A DNA stretch of 64,000 nt. Origin: Strigops habroptila (Eukaryota > Chordata > Aves > Psittaciformes > Psittacidae). Position 1 is the stretch's first letter. The number at the start of each line of letters is the position of its first letter. The translations under genes were made by a program, and so were the position numbers. Below the pieces are notes generated by a model, which worked only from the letters and a program-made list of their open reading frames with translations, was not told the DNA's origin and ran no database searches. Of this stretch, positions 50,799 through 63,297 are shown in pieces. The stretch is from positions 140,363,057-140,427,056 of the forward strand of contig NC_044277.2 of assembly GCF_004027225.2 (NCBI RefSeq). The letters run 5' to 3'.

Positions 50799-53700
50799 GT
50801 GAGTGCGAGGGGAGCCGCCGCGGGCCGCCCTGCCCGCCGCGGGCCTGCGCCGCCTGGTGCGGAGGGATACGCTCCCGCGCGGGGGGCGGTGAGCGCCGGT
50901 GCGTCCCGGGCGGAAGGAGAAACGGCCGCTCGGCCTGCGCTGGGCTGTTTCCTTCCGCCGAAGAAGTAGTGCGGGGGTGGCTGGTACGAGGTGCCGACGA
51001 GCCCCGCCGCCCGTGGGCCTGTGTCATGCCGGGTCACCGGCTGGGCCGTGTGGGGACGGGGTCCTCCGTGCCCTCGGCCTGGAAGGGGTCGGTGGGGAGG
51101 GAGTATTGGTGGGGGTGGGTGTCTCCCAGAGCTGGGTAACTGCTGCAGGAGCCGAGCCTCCGGGTTAATGTGTTAAACTGGGGCATTCGGGAGGTGCTGG
51201 GGCGATGCGAATGCTTCGTGTTGCTACTTAATCTGTGGAGCTCACTCTGCTTCCCTCTGAGTTGACGCTTTGGTTTCAGGGGATGAGCAAGTCTGCCCTA
51301 AACTCAGGCCTGAAAAGACACCGTAGAGAGATCACCAGAATTAAAAAGAATAAATCATCTGGTAAATACCCCCAATAAATCTCAAGAACAGTTGCTGTGT
51401 AACTCGTTAGCATTGGTACTGCTCACCCATGTCCCATAAGACTGCCCTTCGTGCAGCAAGCCATCTTTGCAGGAAAAGTCGATTATTTAAACATACCTTA
51501 AGTGTTTTTTTCCTCTGGATGCTAATACTGAGATACTGAGGTTTGTACCTCCTCAGTATCTGGAAAAGCTTGTGGGAAAAACTAGTGTACTGCACTGACT
51601 GGTGCGTGCTAAACAATCCTGTGTTTATTTGTAAGCATCTCCTAAACTACAAGAGAAGGAAATTGGCAGTAAGTTTTTTTTATGTTTTGTTGTTGTCCTT
51701 AGAAGGAACTTTTCAGTTGTACTTTCTTAACAGAAAAGTATGTGCCCAAGTGAACCAAAGCTGCGATCTATGGCAAGACTTTCTACATACTGTACTTGTT
51801 CGTAGCAGTGAGTTACAAAGAACTTCCCACTGAGAAGTGTTTGCTTTTGTTATACAGCATTGAAGAAGTCTATTACATTTATACTAGTAGTGCAGTGCTT
51901 CATAGAGAAATGTAGTTTTGGTGCCAGAAACTATCATTATCTTATAAGGCTGAACACTCTGGCTGGTCTTCATACCCTTCAAAATGCTTTTGGAGCAAGA
52001 GTTATGAGATAGGTTCCTCCACTTCCAAGGAAGATATTATCCCCCTGCCTGTAGAGTTCAGAAATAAAAGTAATTCCAGAGCTGCTCTGGTATTGAACAG
52101 CACAGTTCATGTCAGATGTAATTTACAGGGCCTAGGAACAAGAGAGCTCAGGAACAGCAGTCCTTGGAGATACGGAGAACAGGTATGAGAAGGATAATCA
52201 TTGCAGTCACTCTCTGGGTGTCTCTGGGTATGTGTATGTGGGAGATGTGGCTTCTTGTAGCTTGTATGATGTGGCAGCAAGATGATGAGCAGAGCAGTCT
52301 CCCTTTTCAGGTGGCAGTCTCATGCTTTTCCGTGTTCTCCTCTCATAGAGGTAGTTTTCCCAAAGTTCTGCTGTCCACCAGTAACTTCTCCAGTAGGGAC
52401 GACTCCCTGCTTGTGCAAAGCAGACAAGCCTCTGTGACATAGTGTTTCTGCTGCTCTGCCCCAGGATTGCTAACTACGAAGATATTTTCCTGACTTGCTG
52501 CATTAACTTCAAACTCAGTGCAGCAGTTTCCTCCAGATCAAAATCTGGGCAGTTGATTCTTTTCCAGGTTACCCCTTTTGCCCCTCATCGCTTGCCTGAC
52601 AAGTATTAGATTTAGAGTTGCTCTGTACTTGTGAAAGTTGGGCAAAATGAAGTGTTAAAGAGACAGGTCTGTGTGTAAACACAATTTACAGAGAAAAACC
52701 AAGTCCTGTCGTTTCTGAAGCAGAGAAAAAGTTTTGGAGGTTTTTTGCTTTGATTTTTTTCTCCAAGGAAAGACCTATGCTGTGAACCACGTCAGCTGGA
52801 CTTTCATTTTATTCTTTCTTGATAAGCTTCCAGTGTTGCAAACCTGCTTTGTTTACTCAGTCATAGTAGCTGCAATTGATTGGATTACAGCCATAAAACT
52901 GACTTCATAGGAGAAGGGACAACTCTGGTTTTGCTTAAAGTAGTCCCCCTTTTTTTTTGCCTTTAGCATTCCAGCAGACTTAGAGACATAGTGAAATCTG
53001 TAGACCTGTCCTGATTTTTCCCTAGGAAATACATCAAGCACCGAACATTAAGTGGTGCTTTTATTACGCAACTTAGACAACAGTCTCTTGTCTTTCGTTT
53101 AAGACATTTTAGTTCAGGATTGAGACTTCCATAAGCCCATCTTCATTTGAGATGCTTGTTTTACCAACTTGCATACAATGGCAGTAATCAGTAATGCACT
53201 CTGTAGTCGATGGCACCACTCTGCTGGGTAAATCTGTATGCGAGGAACCTCTTGACCAGACTGAGTGTTATCAACTTCAGAGGTTTGAGAGTCTCAGCCT
53301 CTGCACTGTGTTTACTTTTACTAGCATAATCTGCAAGGCATGCTGAGCAAGTAAAGCAGATAACGTAACTGGTAGCATGAAAGCACGAGGGAAGATGTGT
53401 TTGCTTATTCACTGCTGTTCTAGAGATCCTTGGAGGGCAGGAACTTTCTGTTCAACTATACAACCCCAAGGTTTAGAGCAGGAATCCGGTTTATTCTGTA
53501 TTTAGCTTGAAGGAGAGGTGCTCCTTGTTCCTTTTCTCTCTTGCTGCAGAAAACCTTGGTACATCAAACATTTTCTGAGCTTTTTTCTCTCCTGTCTTTC
53601 ACTTTCAAGGAAAAGGCAGTGTCAATGGTGCTCGTCAATGCCTTATACACACTCAGATTTTATAGCATGTACATGCAGTTCTGTAGCCCCTTGAGGATCC

Positions 53701-56700
53701 ATCCCTCCAGAGTACTGAAACTGCTGAATCCTGAGTCTTGTCTGCATCACAGTGGGTTACTTTGTGAGCTGCAGGTGTAAGATTGTTGCATTTTTAAAAT
53801 CCCAACTTTGTTGGTGTCTTGAAGCAGGATGAAAGCCACAACCAAATATTTACAGTTCTTGCTCAAATGTGTTATTACATAGGGCCATAGAAGGGATGTC
53901 AGTATCTTCCCAGCAACAAGAACAAACTAGTAATAGATTACTAAATCTGTGTTATTCTTACTGAGGATGTTAATTGATGAATCTTCTGAGGTTTGGTGGC
54001 CCCTTACTGTTGTTTGTCTTATATTTGTAAATTTCATAGTCAGTAGCAGACAATGTATTGGTGATAACAGGGGAAAGATTTTGCAGCGGAGCTCATGGAT
54101 AAGTGTTTTCGTTTGTTCAAAGTGAAAACAAGATTAGCAGAGTTTGCATTACATCTGTGAATTCTAGGGAAGAAAAAGAAGATATTGAATTTACAAAGCC
54201 TACCTAGCCAATTACGATAGCAAAAAGTAGGTTGGAGCAACGCTTCCTCTCTGAAATTCAAGAAATAATTTTCTGCAAAAGTGGTTTATAAAGTCCTTGT
54301 TGGCAAAATCATTAAATTGTGTTTGTATATTCTAGCATGTGAGTTCATGGTTCCAGAAATAAGCTGTCCAGTGCAGTGGTGTGGTGGTTTGGGTTGGGTT
54401 TTTTCCCTCCACTAGTTTGTGTTCAGTACAAGGAAGGGTTTAGTGTGGGAGGGTTTGCCTTCTTTGATATGGACTGTCTGTACTATGTTTTTTAATGCAG
54501 CTTTGCTGCATTAAATTCTGAATTACATGGTTCAGTAGGCTCCTTTCTGAAAAATATGCTCAATAGTGACTGAAAGGTAAAACACTAGGAATTCTATGTA
54601 AAAGAAATCGAAGACAATTAAACCCTTATTATATTGCAATATAAATGCTCAAAGGGGCCCCATCATTCATTGCTACACGCTGTTCTTGTCGTCTTAATCT
54701 GGAAAAGGATATAGTAGAACTGGAGAAGATTCTGGGAAAAAACGTGTGAGGAAGATGCAGAATAAACTGCGCCTGCTCATCTTGGAAGAGAAATGATTCA
54801 AAGAAAGATCTCTAAGATTGGAAGCGAGGTAGAAAAAGTGAATAGGCAGCATTTCCTCGTGTCTTGCAGTATAATCACTAGATAGCATTTGATGGAGTAT
54901 ATTGAAGAATACAAAAGTATAGAGAGATTGAAAAAATACATCAGGCCTGTCAGTGATTGTTAACAATGATGGTTTGATTGCAGCCTCTTATTTAGGGAGA
55001 CTTATTCTTCCAAAGCAGGGAGCTGGGTGAAAGTTCTAGTGTTTGTTGGTTTATACCTTGTTCCCTAAAGCATCCCTTGCTTGCTGTTTAGGAAGCAACA
55101 TGCAGGATGCATGGGGTTTCCACCTAACCCAGTGTGGTACTTTCTCATGTGTGCCTTCACTACTAGTTTTTATGCAAATAAAGACAATCCTGGTATATAG
55201 TTGCAGCTTTGAAGAGAAATCTAAAGTGTATGCATTGTCAGTTAAATTGCAGGACTTTGGTTATTGCTTGAGCACAGTAATTTAGCTAGGATTATTACAC
55301 GTACATTTTGTGGAGAGGAATTCACTGGGAGTGTAGGATAATGAGATTTTTTTAGTGTAGTAAGGAGACAGGGCTGCAGTTATCTGGGAAGTTACTTGTA
55401 CTGGCAGGAGGATCTTGAAAACTAGAAGAGGCAAAATTTTTAAGCTGAAGAGCTGTTATCACATTTGCAAACTTTCTTGTAACCTTCTGTCCACTTTACA
55501 GATCAAGGTACTGAGAAACATGAAGGAGCTGGTACTTCTGGGATTACCGATCAGGAAAAGGAATTGTCGAGCAGTGCATTGCAAGCTTTTCTGGTAAGAC
55601 AAAGCCAAGCTCTGAGACTTCTGATTTACCACATAACTGCTAAATGGGCTTGTGTAATTATTCTTCCTGTTTTCTCAGCACACTTGCACATGTATTAATG
55701 GGATATTATATCAAAAGTAGCACTAGATGTGTTCTAAAGCCAACACGTGGGGTTTCTGCCTGCTGTCATGTGAGAAGTCTGAAGGGGATACATGAATGAA
55801 GTGCGCACGATTGCGCTTACTCTTGATTCTCAAAACTTAGTCACCTTAAAAACTTGAGTTAATTAGAAGAAGCAGGCTGCTGTGCTGTATCAGCGTTGGA
55901 AATGCATGATCTCTCTGAAGAACTAATTGCTTCAAGTTAAAAATGTTGTGTTGAAGGGTTTAAAGGAATTACATGTAGTTAAAACCCAGCAACCTAGCAA
56001 ACCTTTTTCGTTTTAGTATCTTCCTGTATTCTTTCACAAAAATTGCTTATACTGTTCTGTCACATTACATTAAAACGTATTCTTCAACACATAACACCTG
56101 CAGGCAGTATTTACTACTTGTTTTGTGTTTCTTGGAAGATTTTTTTGTGTGTGTGAAAATTCAGCTACTGTATCTTTCAGTTTACTTCTTTCTTTGTATT
56201 GTCTCCTAATTTTATTTAGTGTAGCAAGTGGCAGGAAGTATAGTTGCTTTTCCTTTCAATTGTTGTGTCTCTATCTCCACAATGCCTTGCATGATTTGGT
56301 TTTGGATGTGTTGAATAGATTGGGCGTAGAATTTAAATACTGGTTTAGGAGGTTCCTGCTTGTATGTTTCACTCATTGCTTTTGTATTGCCTGGAATGTT
56401 GTTACGTGTAGTTGGTCCTTAATCTGACCACAGTTGATATATTGTTCACTGTTGTCTTCTTGAGTGCTTTCTAGCTCAATTACTCTTTCTCAATAACTTT
56501 TTGCTCATTGGCATTTGATCCTGAAAACCAAAGGCACATGAAAGGTTTGTCTGTTCTCCACCTTGCCCACAGATCTATGAGCCTAAAATACTTTTGATCT
56601 GTCAATGATTTCAGCAGATGAGGCTTCTAGGTTTTATACTTGTCCAGCGTATCTTGCTTATTTCATACTTTTTTCCTTGCTTTAAGAACTCCCTAAATTC

Positions 56701-59700
56701 ATGGAGTTGGGAAGTAGTGGCAGATGTGAGCACAATTAATCTGCTGCCATATTTGCCAATTTTGCTTGCTATTGAGTTGCTTTAAATAGCTTTGTGTGCT
56801 GCCTTATTATATTGCACTTCCAATTTCAGTCTTGATAGAATTACTGTAAAATTCTATATTATATCGTAGATCTTGTCTGGTAGAGTCAAGTAAAGGACTG
56901 TTGGCTGAGGGAGAAATAAGCTGACTATCTAAGGGCTCAGGGTTTTTAGTTCAACCGTGGTTAGAAGCCCTGGTGCTGTGACCTGAAAGCTACTCCTGTT
57001 GAAGAGAAGCTCTGAGTGTGAACACATGAAGATGATCATCGAGAGATGAACTGTCTCAGTTAAAGAGCATGCCAGCAGTTGAGTTGCAAGTCCCTGTGTT
57101 TATGCACATGATCGCTAGGCAATCCATGCTGTTGATATTTAGAGTTGTGGAAATACTATGTGTCAATGTCCTACTACATCTCTCTGTAAATTGTATAACT
57201 GTGCTTTCACAGGAGACTGGAGGAACTGGGATGTTTCTTTTCAGAGTAGCTGCAGAATGGCAACTTTCTCGGGAAGAGCAGAAGCACCACAGAGCCTTTC
57301 TCTGTTGTAATGCTTCCCTTAATAGAGGAAGTTAGGCAGGAGCCCTGGAGAAGCTCCATGGAACAGCACTTAAAAGGAGGAGGAAGTGGAGAGTGGTCGT
57401 GGTACTCAAGAGCATAGTTTTTGATTGTGAAGCGTTGACAGAGATGGAAACGAATCTGCTTATCTGACTGACCAGATTGGAAGTAATCCTGGTACAGAAG
57501 AGGTGAAAGTGATAATTCCTGTATTGGAATTGAACAGTAGAGAGTGAAGGATCATTTAGGCTTAACTTAGTTGAAAGAGTCTGGAGTTCTCTTTCATTCC
57601 TCGATGCCACTAAATTCTTCCTGCACAAACACAGAATGACTAAAAGTGAAAGCAGAAAGAGGTGAGCCATTCTGAAGTCCTTGCTTATTCCTGAGGTCAA
57701 AGAAAGGGATGTCTTGATTAAGTCACACCTCAGAGGAGCATCATGGTTGGGTCCTAGTTTCTGTTTAGGCATGCCTAAACAGGTGATCGAGTGCTTCATT
57801 TGGCAGCTAAAACTTGTAAAAGTATTTAAACCTGTACTGGGAAAGTGACACCCTCTTTTTTTCCAACCTATGTTAAGCTGACTTCCACAGACTAAGTTAT
57901 AACTCAGTCTCTCCAGATGAAGTGAAGAATTAACATAGAATGATGGGCTGGAACTTAAGTAAACAACTGCAGCCGCTCAGTGTACATGTGATGGGGAAAG
58001 ATTATGGAAACTGAGGAGATAAAGAATCTTGAAACTCAAAATAGTATGATGAAGAGAAACCAGAATAACGCTTTTCATGGAAACATCTCTTAATGTTAGA
58101 TAATAATCGACTACTGCATTTGGCCTTCCTCCACAAAATTCTTCTTGAAGTTCAGATATGACCTCAACTTTTAGACTTACTTCTCGTACATATTGATCTG
58201 CATAAATAATAAAGTATGTGTGTAGATGTTTGGTTTGCTCCACTTGCTGTTGATAGAGGAACTACTGCTTTGCTCTTTCAAGTTACAGAGGATATGTTCA
58301 TTAAAACTTAGTAACCTGCTAGTTTAAACTTTGTGTCTTCTAAATGCATGTTTCTGGTATGTGTACAATTTCCAGGCTGGCAACTATGATGCTTGTTTAC
58401 AACACCTAAATACCCTTCAAGACATAAACAAAGATGACTACAAAATAACTTTGAATACTGCTGTTGCAGAGTTCTGTAAAAGCAACCAGACTACAACAGA
58501 CAATTTGAGACAAACCCTTAACCAGCTGAAGAACCAGGTAATGCAAGTGCATTGACGCGATACTTGATTTTGAGTACTATTAATGGTGGTGAGATCTTCC
58601 CGTGAGATAGGAATAAAACTTCTGCCCCTTGTCCCATAGATTTAATAAAGGAGTAAGAAAGTAATGTTACTTTTAAACCTCTGAGTTTGTTTAATCATTT
58701 AAGAACACTGTTTTTATAGTTACGTTTTTAGTTATTGTTGAAATTGATCTGAAGCTGAAATGTTTCAGAGTTTATAACCATAGAAACACCTGCTATGTTC
58801 TTTCAATAGACAGTTCCTTAACCTGAAATAGTTTGTGAAATAATTAAAAAAGTAAAAGCATTACTTAACTACTCAATTGATGGATTTCTATTTAATTGTA
58901 ATTTTTTTCTGGATTTATGTGGAGCAACAATAAGGTGTCTTAGCTTATAACTCTTGCTGACCTAGCTTTAGACAGATTCATACCTTCGGATTGTTTTTTT
59001 AAAATATTTGACACTTAAAAATCATAGGTATTGAAAATTTAATGAAACAAGTGGGGTTTGTGTTTCAGGTTCACTCTGTTGTTGAAGAAATGGATGGTTT
59101 AGATGATGTTGAAAACAGTATGCTCTACTACAATCAAGCTGTTATTCTGTATCATCTGCGTCAGTATACTGAAGCTATATCAGTTGGGGAGAAGCTGTAC
59201 CAGTTCATAGAGCCTTTCGGTACGTGCACAGAAAGAAGAGTTTTGTTCATGCAGTAAGTACAGAAAGATCATTCAGTCTTTCTCACTATCAGACAAGTGA
59301 TTTGTAATTTGCCTGGTGTGGTTCTAAAAAAGGTAGGTAGGCTTTGGAATGAAGTATATGTTTTACTTATATCAAGGACAACAATTGAACTTGGGGGGAA
59401 GGTACTTCAAGGACATTTAGCAGACAAATATAATGAAACTGAAATGGATTTTTGACATCTTTAAAAGGTATTTATGTAAATTATATGTACAAGCTAATTA
59501 AATGATTTAAAATCTAGTATTTTGAGTCGTCATGCAACTTTATGGGTAGGTGTGTATTTGTCAGGCACTCACATTTTTAAATACCTGCATTAGGTCATAC
59601 ATGATTGTATGTGCTCACATCTGAATATAAAGTCTCTAGCTTTTATGAGCTCTGGCACCCTGTGTAGTGGAATTGCCATACTTGTATTTAAATAACTTCA

Positions 59701-62700
59701 AAATCCTTGTTGAATTTTAGAGGTGACAAGGCTGAAGGAAATATGTGTCTCAATAAATTACATAAATGCTACTGTATTTCTCCTTCAATTCCTCCTACTA
59801 ATTTTCAGTATGTCTACTTGGTACTTATCCTGTGAAGCTAGCCAAGCAGAGATATGTTTGTACAGAATCCTTTGACGTTCTATGGGATTCTATGTATGCA
59901 TTTAGCTCCATCTGTCTATTTAGATTCTGAATCCTTTGTGTTGAGCTGCTTAGACCAATTCTCAAAATTTAGAAATATGAAATACCTGTTAATCTGTCTT
60001 TAGTTTATGCTTTCATGGTGATGCCATGTAAATTAATTACTTTTTTTCACTATATATACTTACCTACATTGTGTAGATGTCTGCATGGGTGGTTTTGGTG
60101 TTTTTTCTTTCCTTATGTAATACATTGATTTTTCTCATAATGTTGCATACATGCACTTTATAGTCAGGTTTTTTTCTTTGGTTGTGTTTGGAAGGATTGG
60201 TATTAGAGCTGTAAAATCATTTTTGCTTCTTTGCTTTATACAGAAGAGAAGTTTGCCCAGGCTGTCTGCTTCTTGCTTGTAGACCTATACCTTCTAACTT
60301 ACCAAGCTGAGAAAGCCTTGCATCTGCTTGCTGTTCTGGAAAAAATGATTTCACAGGGCAACAATAACAGCAAGAATGGAAAAAATGAGGTGAGCTTAAA
60401 ATAATATGAGTGCCACTAAGTCTTTACCAGGAGTATGCTTTAACAAAACCCAAAAATACTCTTTTAAAATACTTCTGAATTATAAAACTGTGTTAGATTG
60501 CCTGTAACTTCAGACAACAACTTGTACATGTTAGTAACTGAGTTAGTTTTATACAGCAGCTGTTTATTCCCTCTGTTTCACCCTTTTCTCCTACTCCCAG
60601 GGAGTTAAGAAGCATTTTAAGTCAGAGACTTGCATTGGAAAGACTGTGGTCTTCAAGGTCAAATAGACATAGTTTTCCTTATTTGTCTTGGATTATGTCC
60701 ATATAAGACCTTAAATTTGAAAGGGAAATTAGTATCAGAGAGGAATTGCAATTCTATGCTAAAGTATGAGAAAGCAAGCATCTTCTTTACATAAGTATCT
60801 GAAAGCATGAGGCATACTTTCAAATGAAATCTTTTGTATGTGTCTTCCAAAAAAATCAGTGGAAGGAGCAGTGGCTTGGAAGTGATAAGAGGACACTTCA
60901 CTCTTTTCCCATTGATGGATTGTCACATTTAAGATAAAACATTTTATCTTTAAGTATATAGTAATTCTATTGATGAAAATATTAAAGAGAGGCTCTAGAA
61001 TGTGCATATCATCCTTCTGGGTAAGAGAATTCTTAAAATCTCTCAACTGCAGAGCAACGTAGCATAACACTGATGTTAATATAGAATTCTGCTCTTCATA
61101 GGCTGGTGTGGCTGTTCATGGGTTTTGATTGTTAAGCTCAAGTTACAGCATTTGGTGGGATGTGTATTTTTTGACTATTAATTACTTTTGCTCATGTGAA
61201 ATTGATAAAAATCACTTATGAAAGAATCTGTAAACTGAATTTTAAAAGGTGACTAATAGTAACACTTCCCTTTTTCTGTCTGACACTCAGTCAGGTAATA
61301 ATACAAATAAAGATTCCTCAAATCAAAAACCTGAAAGCGGAGCTTTAGTAGAAGTTGCTAAATCTAAGATACATCAGGTAAGTGTCTGCATATTACTTAT
61401 ATAAGTACATTAGTTCAAGTTTTTATTAAAACCGAGTGCCGTCTGGTTCAGCATGAATTGTGATATTCTGTCTTTCCTTGAATTTCATGTGGTAAACCAG
61501 AAGATTTAATTTATCTAACTCTTCATTTCTGTAACAGTCATGTACAGAAAAAACCTAACACCAAAAAAGCCCCCACTATTTCAGTCCTCACAGTTTGTTA
61601 TCGTTTTTTTAAACTACATTTAGCTGCACTGACCTCATATCTGTCAGACCTCTAACAGTCTAAATCTGCTGGGTCTTTATTTCACTGCACTGTTCTGTGG
61701 AAAAATACGAAGAATCAAAATGCTTCTCTGTCAGCATTCACTAATTGGTGTATTCAGTTTAGTAGGTAAATGTCTGGGATTAAGAAGTTAGGTTATTTTA
61801 ATTAGTTTGTCATTTGAAGTGCTAACATCCATGTTTGAATAGAGATTAGCTGTTGACCATTGAACAGAATGTGCATCTGCTTACTGTAAATGCAAAACCT
61901 ATACATTTGTTGTTGAAAGTCTGAACAGAATTTCTTTTTAGGAAGGCTTTTGGAACAGCTTTTTGCTACCTATTTTTAAGATGTAGATGAAATATTCTGT
62001 AATATATCTTCTCGAAGTGGTTCATCTTGCAAACCTGCACAAGTTCTTGGTTTTGTATGTAACAAATTTAATTGTTTAACAGTATAAGGTGAGAGCCTAT
62101 ATCCAGATGAAGTCACTAAAAGCATGCAAAAGGGAGATCAAGTCTGTTATGAATACAGCTGGGAATGTAAGTATTCTTAAGGCTGTTGTTTTTCTAATCT
62201 AGATCTGTTCTCTATCTTAAAATTTAATTTTCTAACCTTCTTTACAAAGAAAGGTCTTACTGAAGATGTGTGTTTGAAATAATGCTTTATGCAGTCAGTT
62301 GGGTTTGTAATCTCTTTTCTGCAAGTGTAATTAATGTAGGCTTTTCTTACTTGCACTGTTTTCAGTTGCTCAGAAAAATGCGTTTTATTGTTAATGATCC
62401 CAAAATAACAGTGAAACACTATATAATGAACAGGTTCATTTTGCTTTATAACTGAAACAGTGCAAAATAAGTTTTAGTTTACTATAAATGTTATGGGTGT
62501 TACAAATGTCTGATGTCAGTGATGGTATAAATCAGTTTATAAAAGATTAATACTGGGATATGCATTTTTGGGGGTTTTTCTTTTTGTTGAAAGTTTTTTG
62601 AGGCTTACCTCTTGCTAGAAAGCAGTTTCTTTTTTTACATAGGAGTTCTCAACTCAGAATTACGTCCACCATCCCAGATAAATTCTACATTAACTGAGGA

Positions 62701-63297
62701 GCAGGGAATGGGAGGAGAGCACTTCCCTTTTGTTGCCAGCCTCAACAGCTACTAGTTTGACAGAAATCCTTCTGGATCATGAGGTCTCTGTTGGCAGACC
62801 AGGAAGATCACAGCCCAGGAGGAAGTTGTTGAACTCCACAGGGAGGGAACTCTGGGGAAGAGTGTACTAGAAGACAGGTTGGAGAAAGATGCTCCTAAAT
62901 AAAAAGGAGATCCTCTGCACTTAGCCATTGCCATGACAGAGTTCTCTAGAATAATGCTGGGTTTTAGAGCAGTAACAGTGTATGAATAATTTTGTAGTTC
63001 AGAGGAGATGAGTGTTAATCATGTGCTCAATAAAGAAATGCTGCTTCTTGAAAGTATTAAGGCCTAAGTCCATTTATTTTTAAAATGGCAGTAAAGGCAA
63101 GCTGTTTGTGGAGTGATCTAACACTAGCAGTAAAAATCATAAACCAAGAGGTAATTAACTATTGTTTTCTCCTTCACAGTCAGCTCCTTCTCTCTTTCTT
63201 AAGAGCAATTTTGAATATTTGAGGGGCAATTATCGTAAAGCAGTCAAACTTTTAAACAGTGCAAACATTGCTGAACATCCGGGCTTCATGAAAACAG
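50777..63297 (+). CDS. CNOT10: CNOT10, CCR4-NOT complex subunit 10 (5' part: coding exons 1-8)
   Basis: CNOT10 is a TPR-repeat scaffold that, with CNOT11, docks on the N-terminal region of CNOT1 in the CCR4-NOT deadenylase complex. Coding exons are 50777-50798, 55502-55593, 58376-58537, 59069-59219, 60244-60389, 61291-61377, 62083-62166 and 63180-63297. All have AG/GT borders and consistent phases, and together make 862 nt, or 287 codons plus one base. The translation follows the family closely: [95 protein letters not shown] and [20 protein letters not shown]. The start has a good Kozak context (G at -3, G at +4). The remaining exons, more than half of the about 740-residue protein, lie beyond the window. 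Confidence 0.97.
50799..55501 (+). other. CNOT10 intron 1
   Basis: It begins in the CpG island and then becomes AT-rich. No further exon or repeat is recognised. Confidence 0.8.
55502..55593 (+). CDS. CNOT10: CNOT10 coding exon 2
   Basis: It encodes [20 protein letters not shown], then [11 protein letters not shown]. The first Asp codon is completed by exon 1. The acceptor is CCACTTTACAG|AT and the donor is CTG|GTAAGA. The length is 92 nt. Confidence 0.95.
55594..58375 (+). other. CNOT10 intron 2
   Basis: AT-rich intron. A minus-strand frame at 57332-57799 is long but has no recognisable domain or splice context. Nothing else is recognised. Confidence 0.8.
58376..58537 (+). CDS. CNOT10: CNOT10 coding exon 3
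   Basis: It encodes 54 residues beginning [20 protein letters not shown] and ending [10 protein letters not shown], the first TPR-like helices. Both ends are in phase 0. The acceptor is ACAATTTCCAG|GCT and the donor is CAG|GTAATG. Confidence 0.97.
58538..59068 (+). other. CNOT10 intron 3
   Basis: Short AT-rich intron. I see nothing beyond splice signals. Confidence 0.85.
59069..59219 (+). CDS. CNOT10: CNOT10 coding exon 4
   Basis: It encodes [20 protein letters not shown], then a TPR helix pair ([20 protein letters not shown]) and KLYQFIEPF. The acceptor is TGTGTTTCAG|GTT and the donor is TTCG|GTACGT. The split Glu codon is completed by exon 5. Confidence 0.97.
59220..60243 (+). other. CNOT10 intron 4
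   Basis: AT-rich intron without recognisable features. Confidence 0.85.
60244..60389 (+). CDS. CNOT10: CNOT10 coding exon 5
   Basis: It encodes [37 protein letters not shown] and an Asn-rich linker ([11 protein letters not shown]). The acceptor is GCTTTATACAG|AA and the donor is GAG|GTGAGC. Confidence 0.97.
60390..61290 (+). other. CNOT10 intron 5
   Basis: AT-rich intron without recognisable features. Confidence 0.85.
61291..61377 (+). CDS. CNOT10: CNOT10 coding exon 6
   Basis: It encodes 29 residues of a polar linker, [20 protein letters not shown], ending KSKIHQ. It is in phase 0 at both ends, so skipping it would keep the frame. The acceptor is TGACACTCAG|TCA and the donor is CAG|GTAAGT. 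Confidence 0.95.
61378..62082 (+). other. CNOT10 intron 6
   Basis: AT-rich intron without recognisable features. Confidence 0.85.
62083..62166 (+). CDS. CNOT10: CNOT10 coding exon 7
   Basis: It encodes [20 protein letters not shown], then SVMNTAGN, a TPR helix pair. It is 84 nt, in phase 0 at both ends. The acceptor is TTGTTTAACAG|TAT and the donor is AAT|GTAAGT. Confidence 0.96.
62167..63179 (+). other. CNOT10 intron 7
   Basis: AT-rich intron with a GC-richer stretch at about 62,690-62,890. No repeat or exon could be assigned. Confidence 0.85.
63180..63297 (+). CDS. CNOT10: CNOT10 coding exon 8
   Basis: It encodes [39 protein letters not shown] and one extra base. The acceptor is TCCTTCACAG|TCA and the donor is ACAG|GTAAAA. 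It is the last exon visible in the window. Confidence 0.96.

Larger units (their letters stand above)
49960..51180. promoter_or_regulatory. CpG-island promoter of CNOT10
   Basis: A dense CpG-rich segment surrounding the CNOT10 start. It contains a perfect CRE palindrome TGACGTCA at 50513-50520, an ETS-type CCGGAAG at 50570-50576, and YY1-like ATGGCG motifs at about 50428 and at the initiator ATG (50774-50784). No TATA box is evident. Such islands often fire in both directions, so a divergent non-coding transcript is possible. Long frames on both strands are artefacts of high GC. Boundaries are by eye. Confidence 0.8.

Noticed and set aside
50175-51037. Long overlapping frames on both strands over the CNOT10 CpG island (up to 207 codons)
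   Set aside because: High GC removes stop codons in every frame. The translations are Arg/Pro/Ala-rich without domains, and the real CNOT10 start lies here in another frame.
57332-57799. 155-codon antisense frame in CNOT10 intron 2
   Set aside because: No known domain, no splice context, and a composition typical of intronic sequence.
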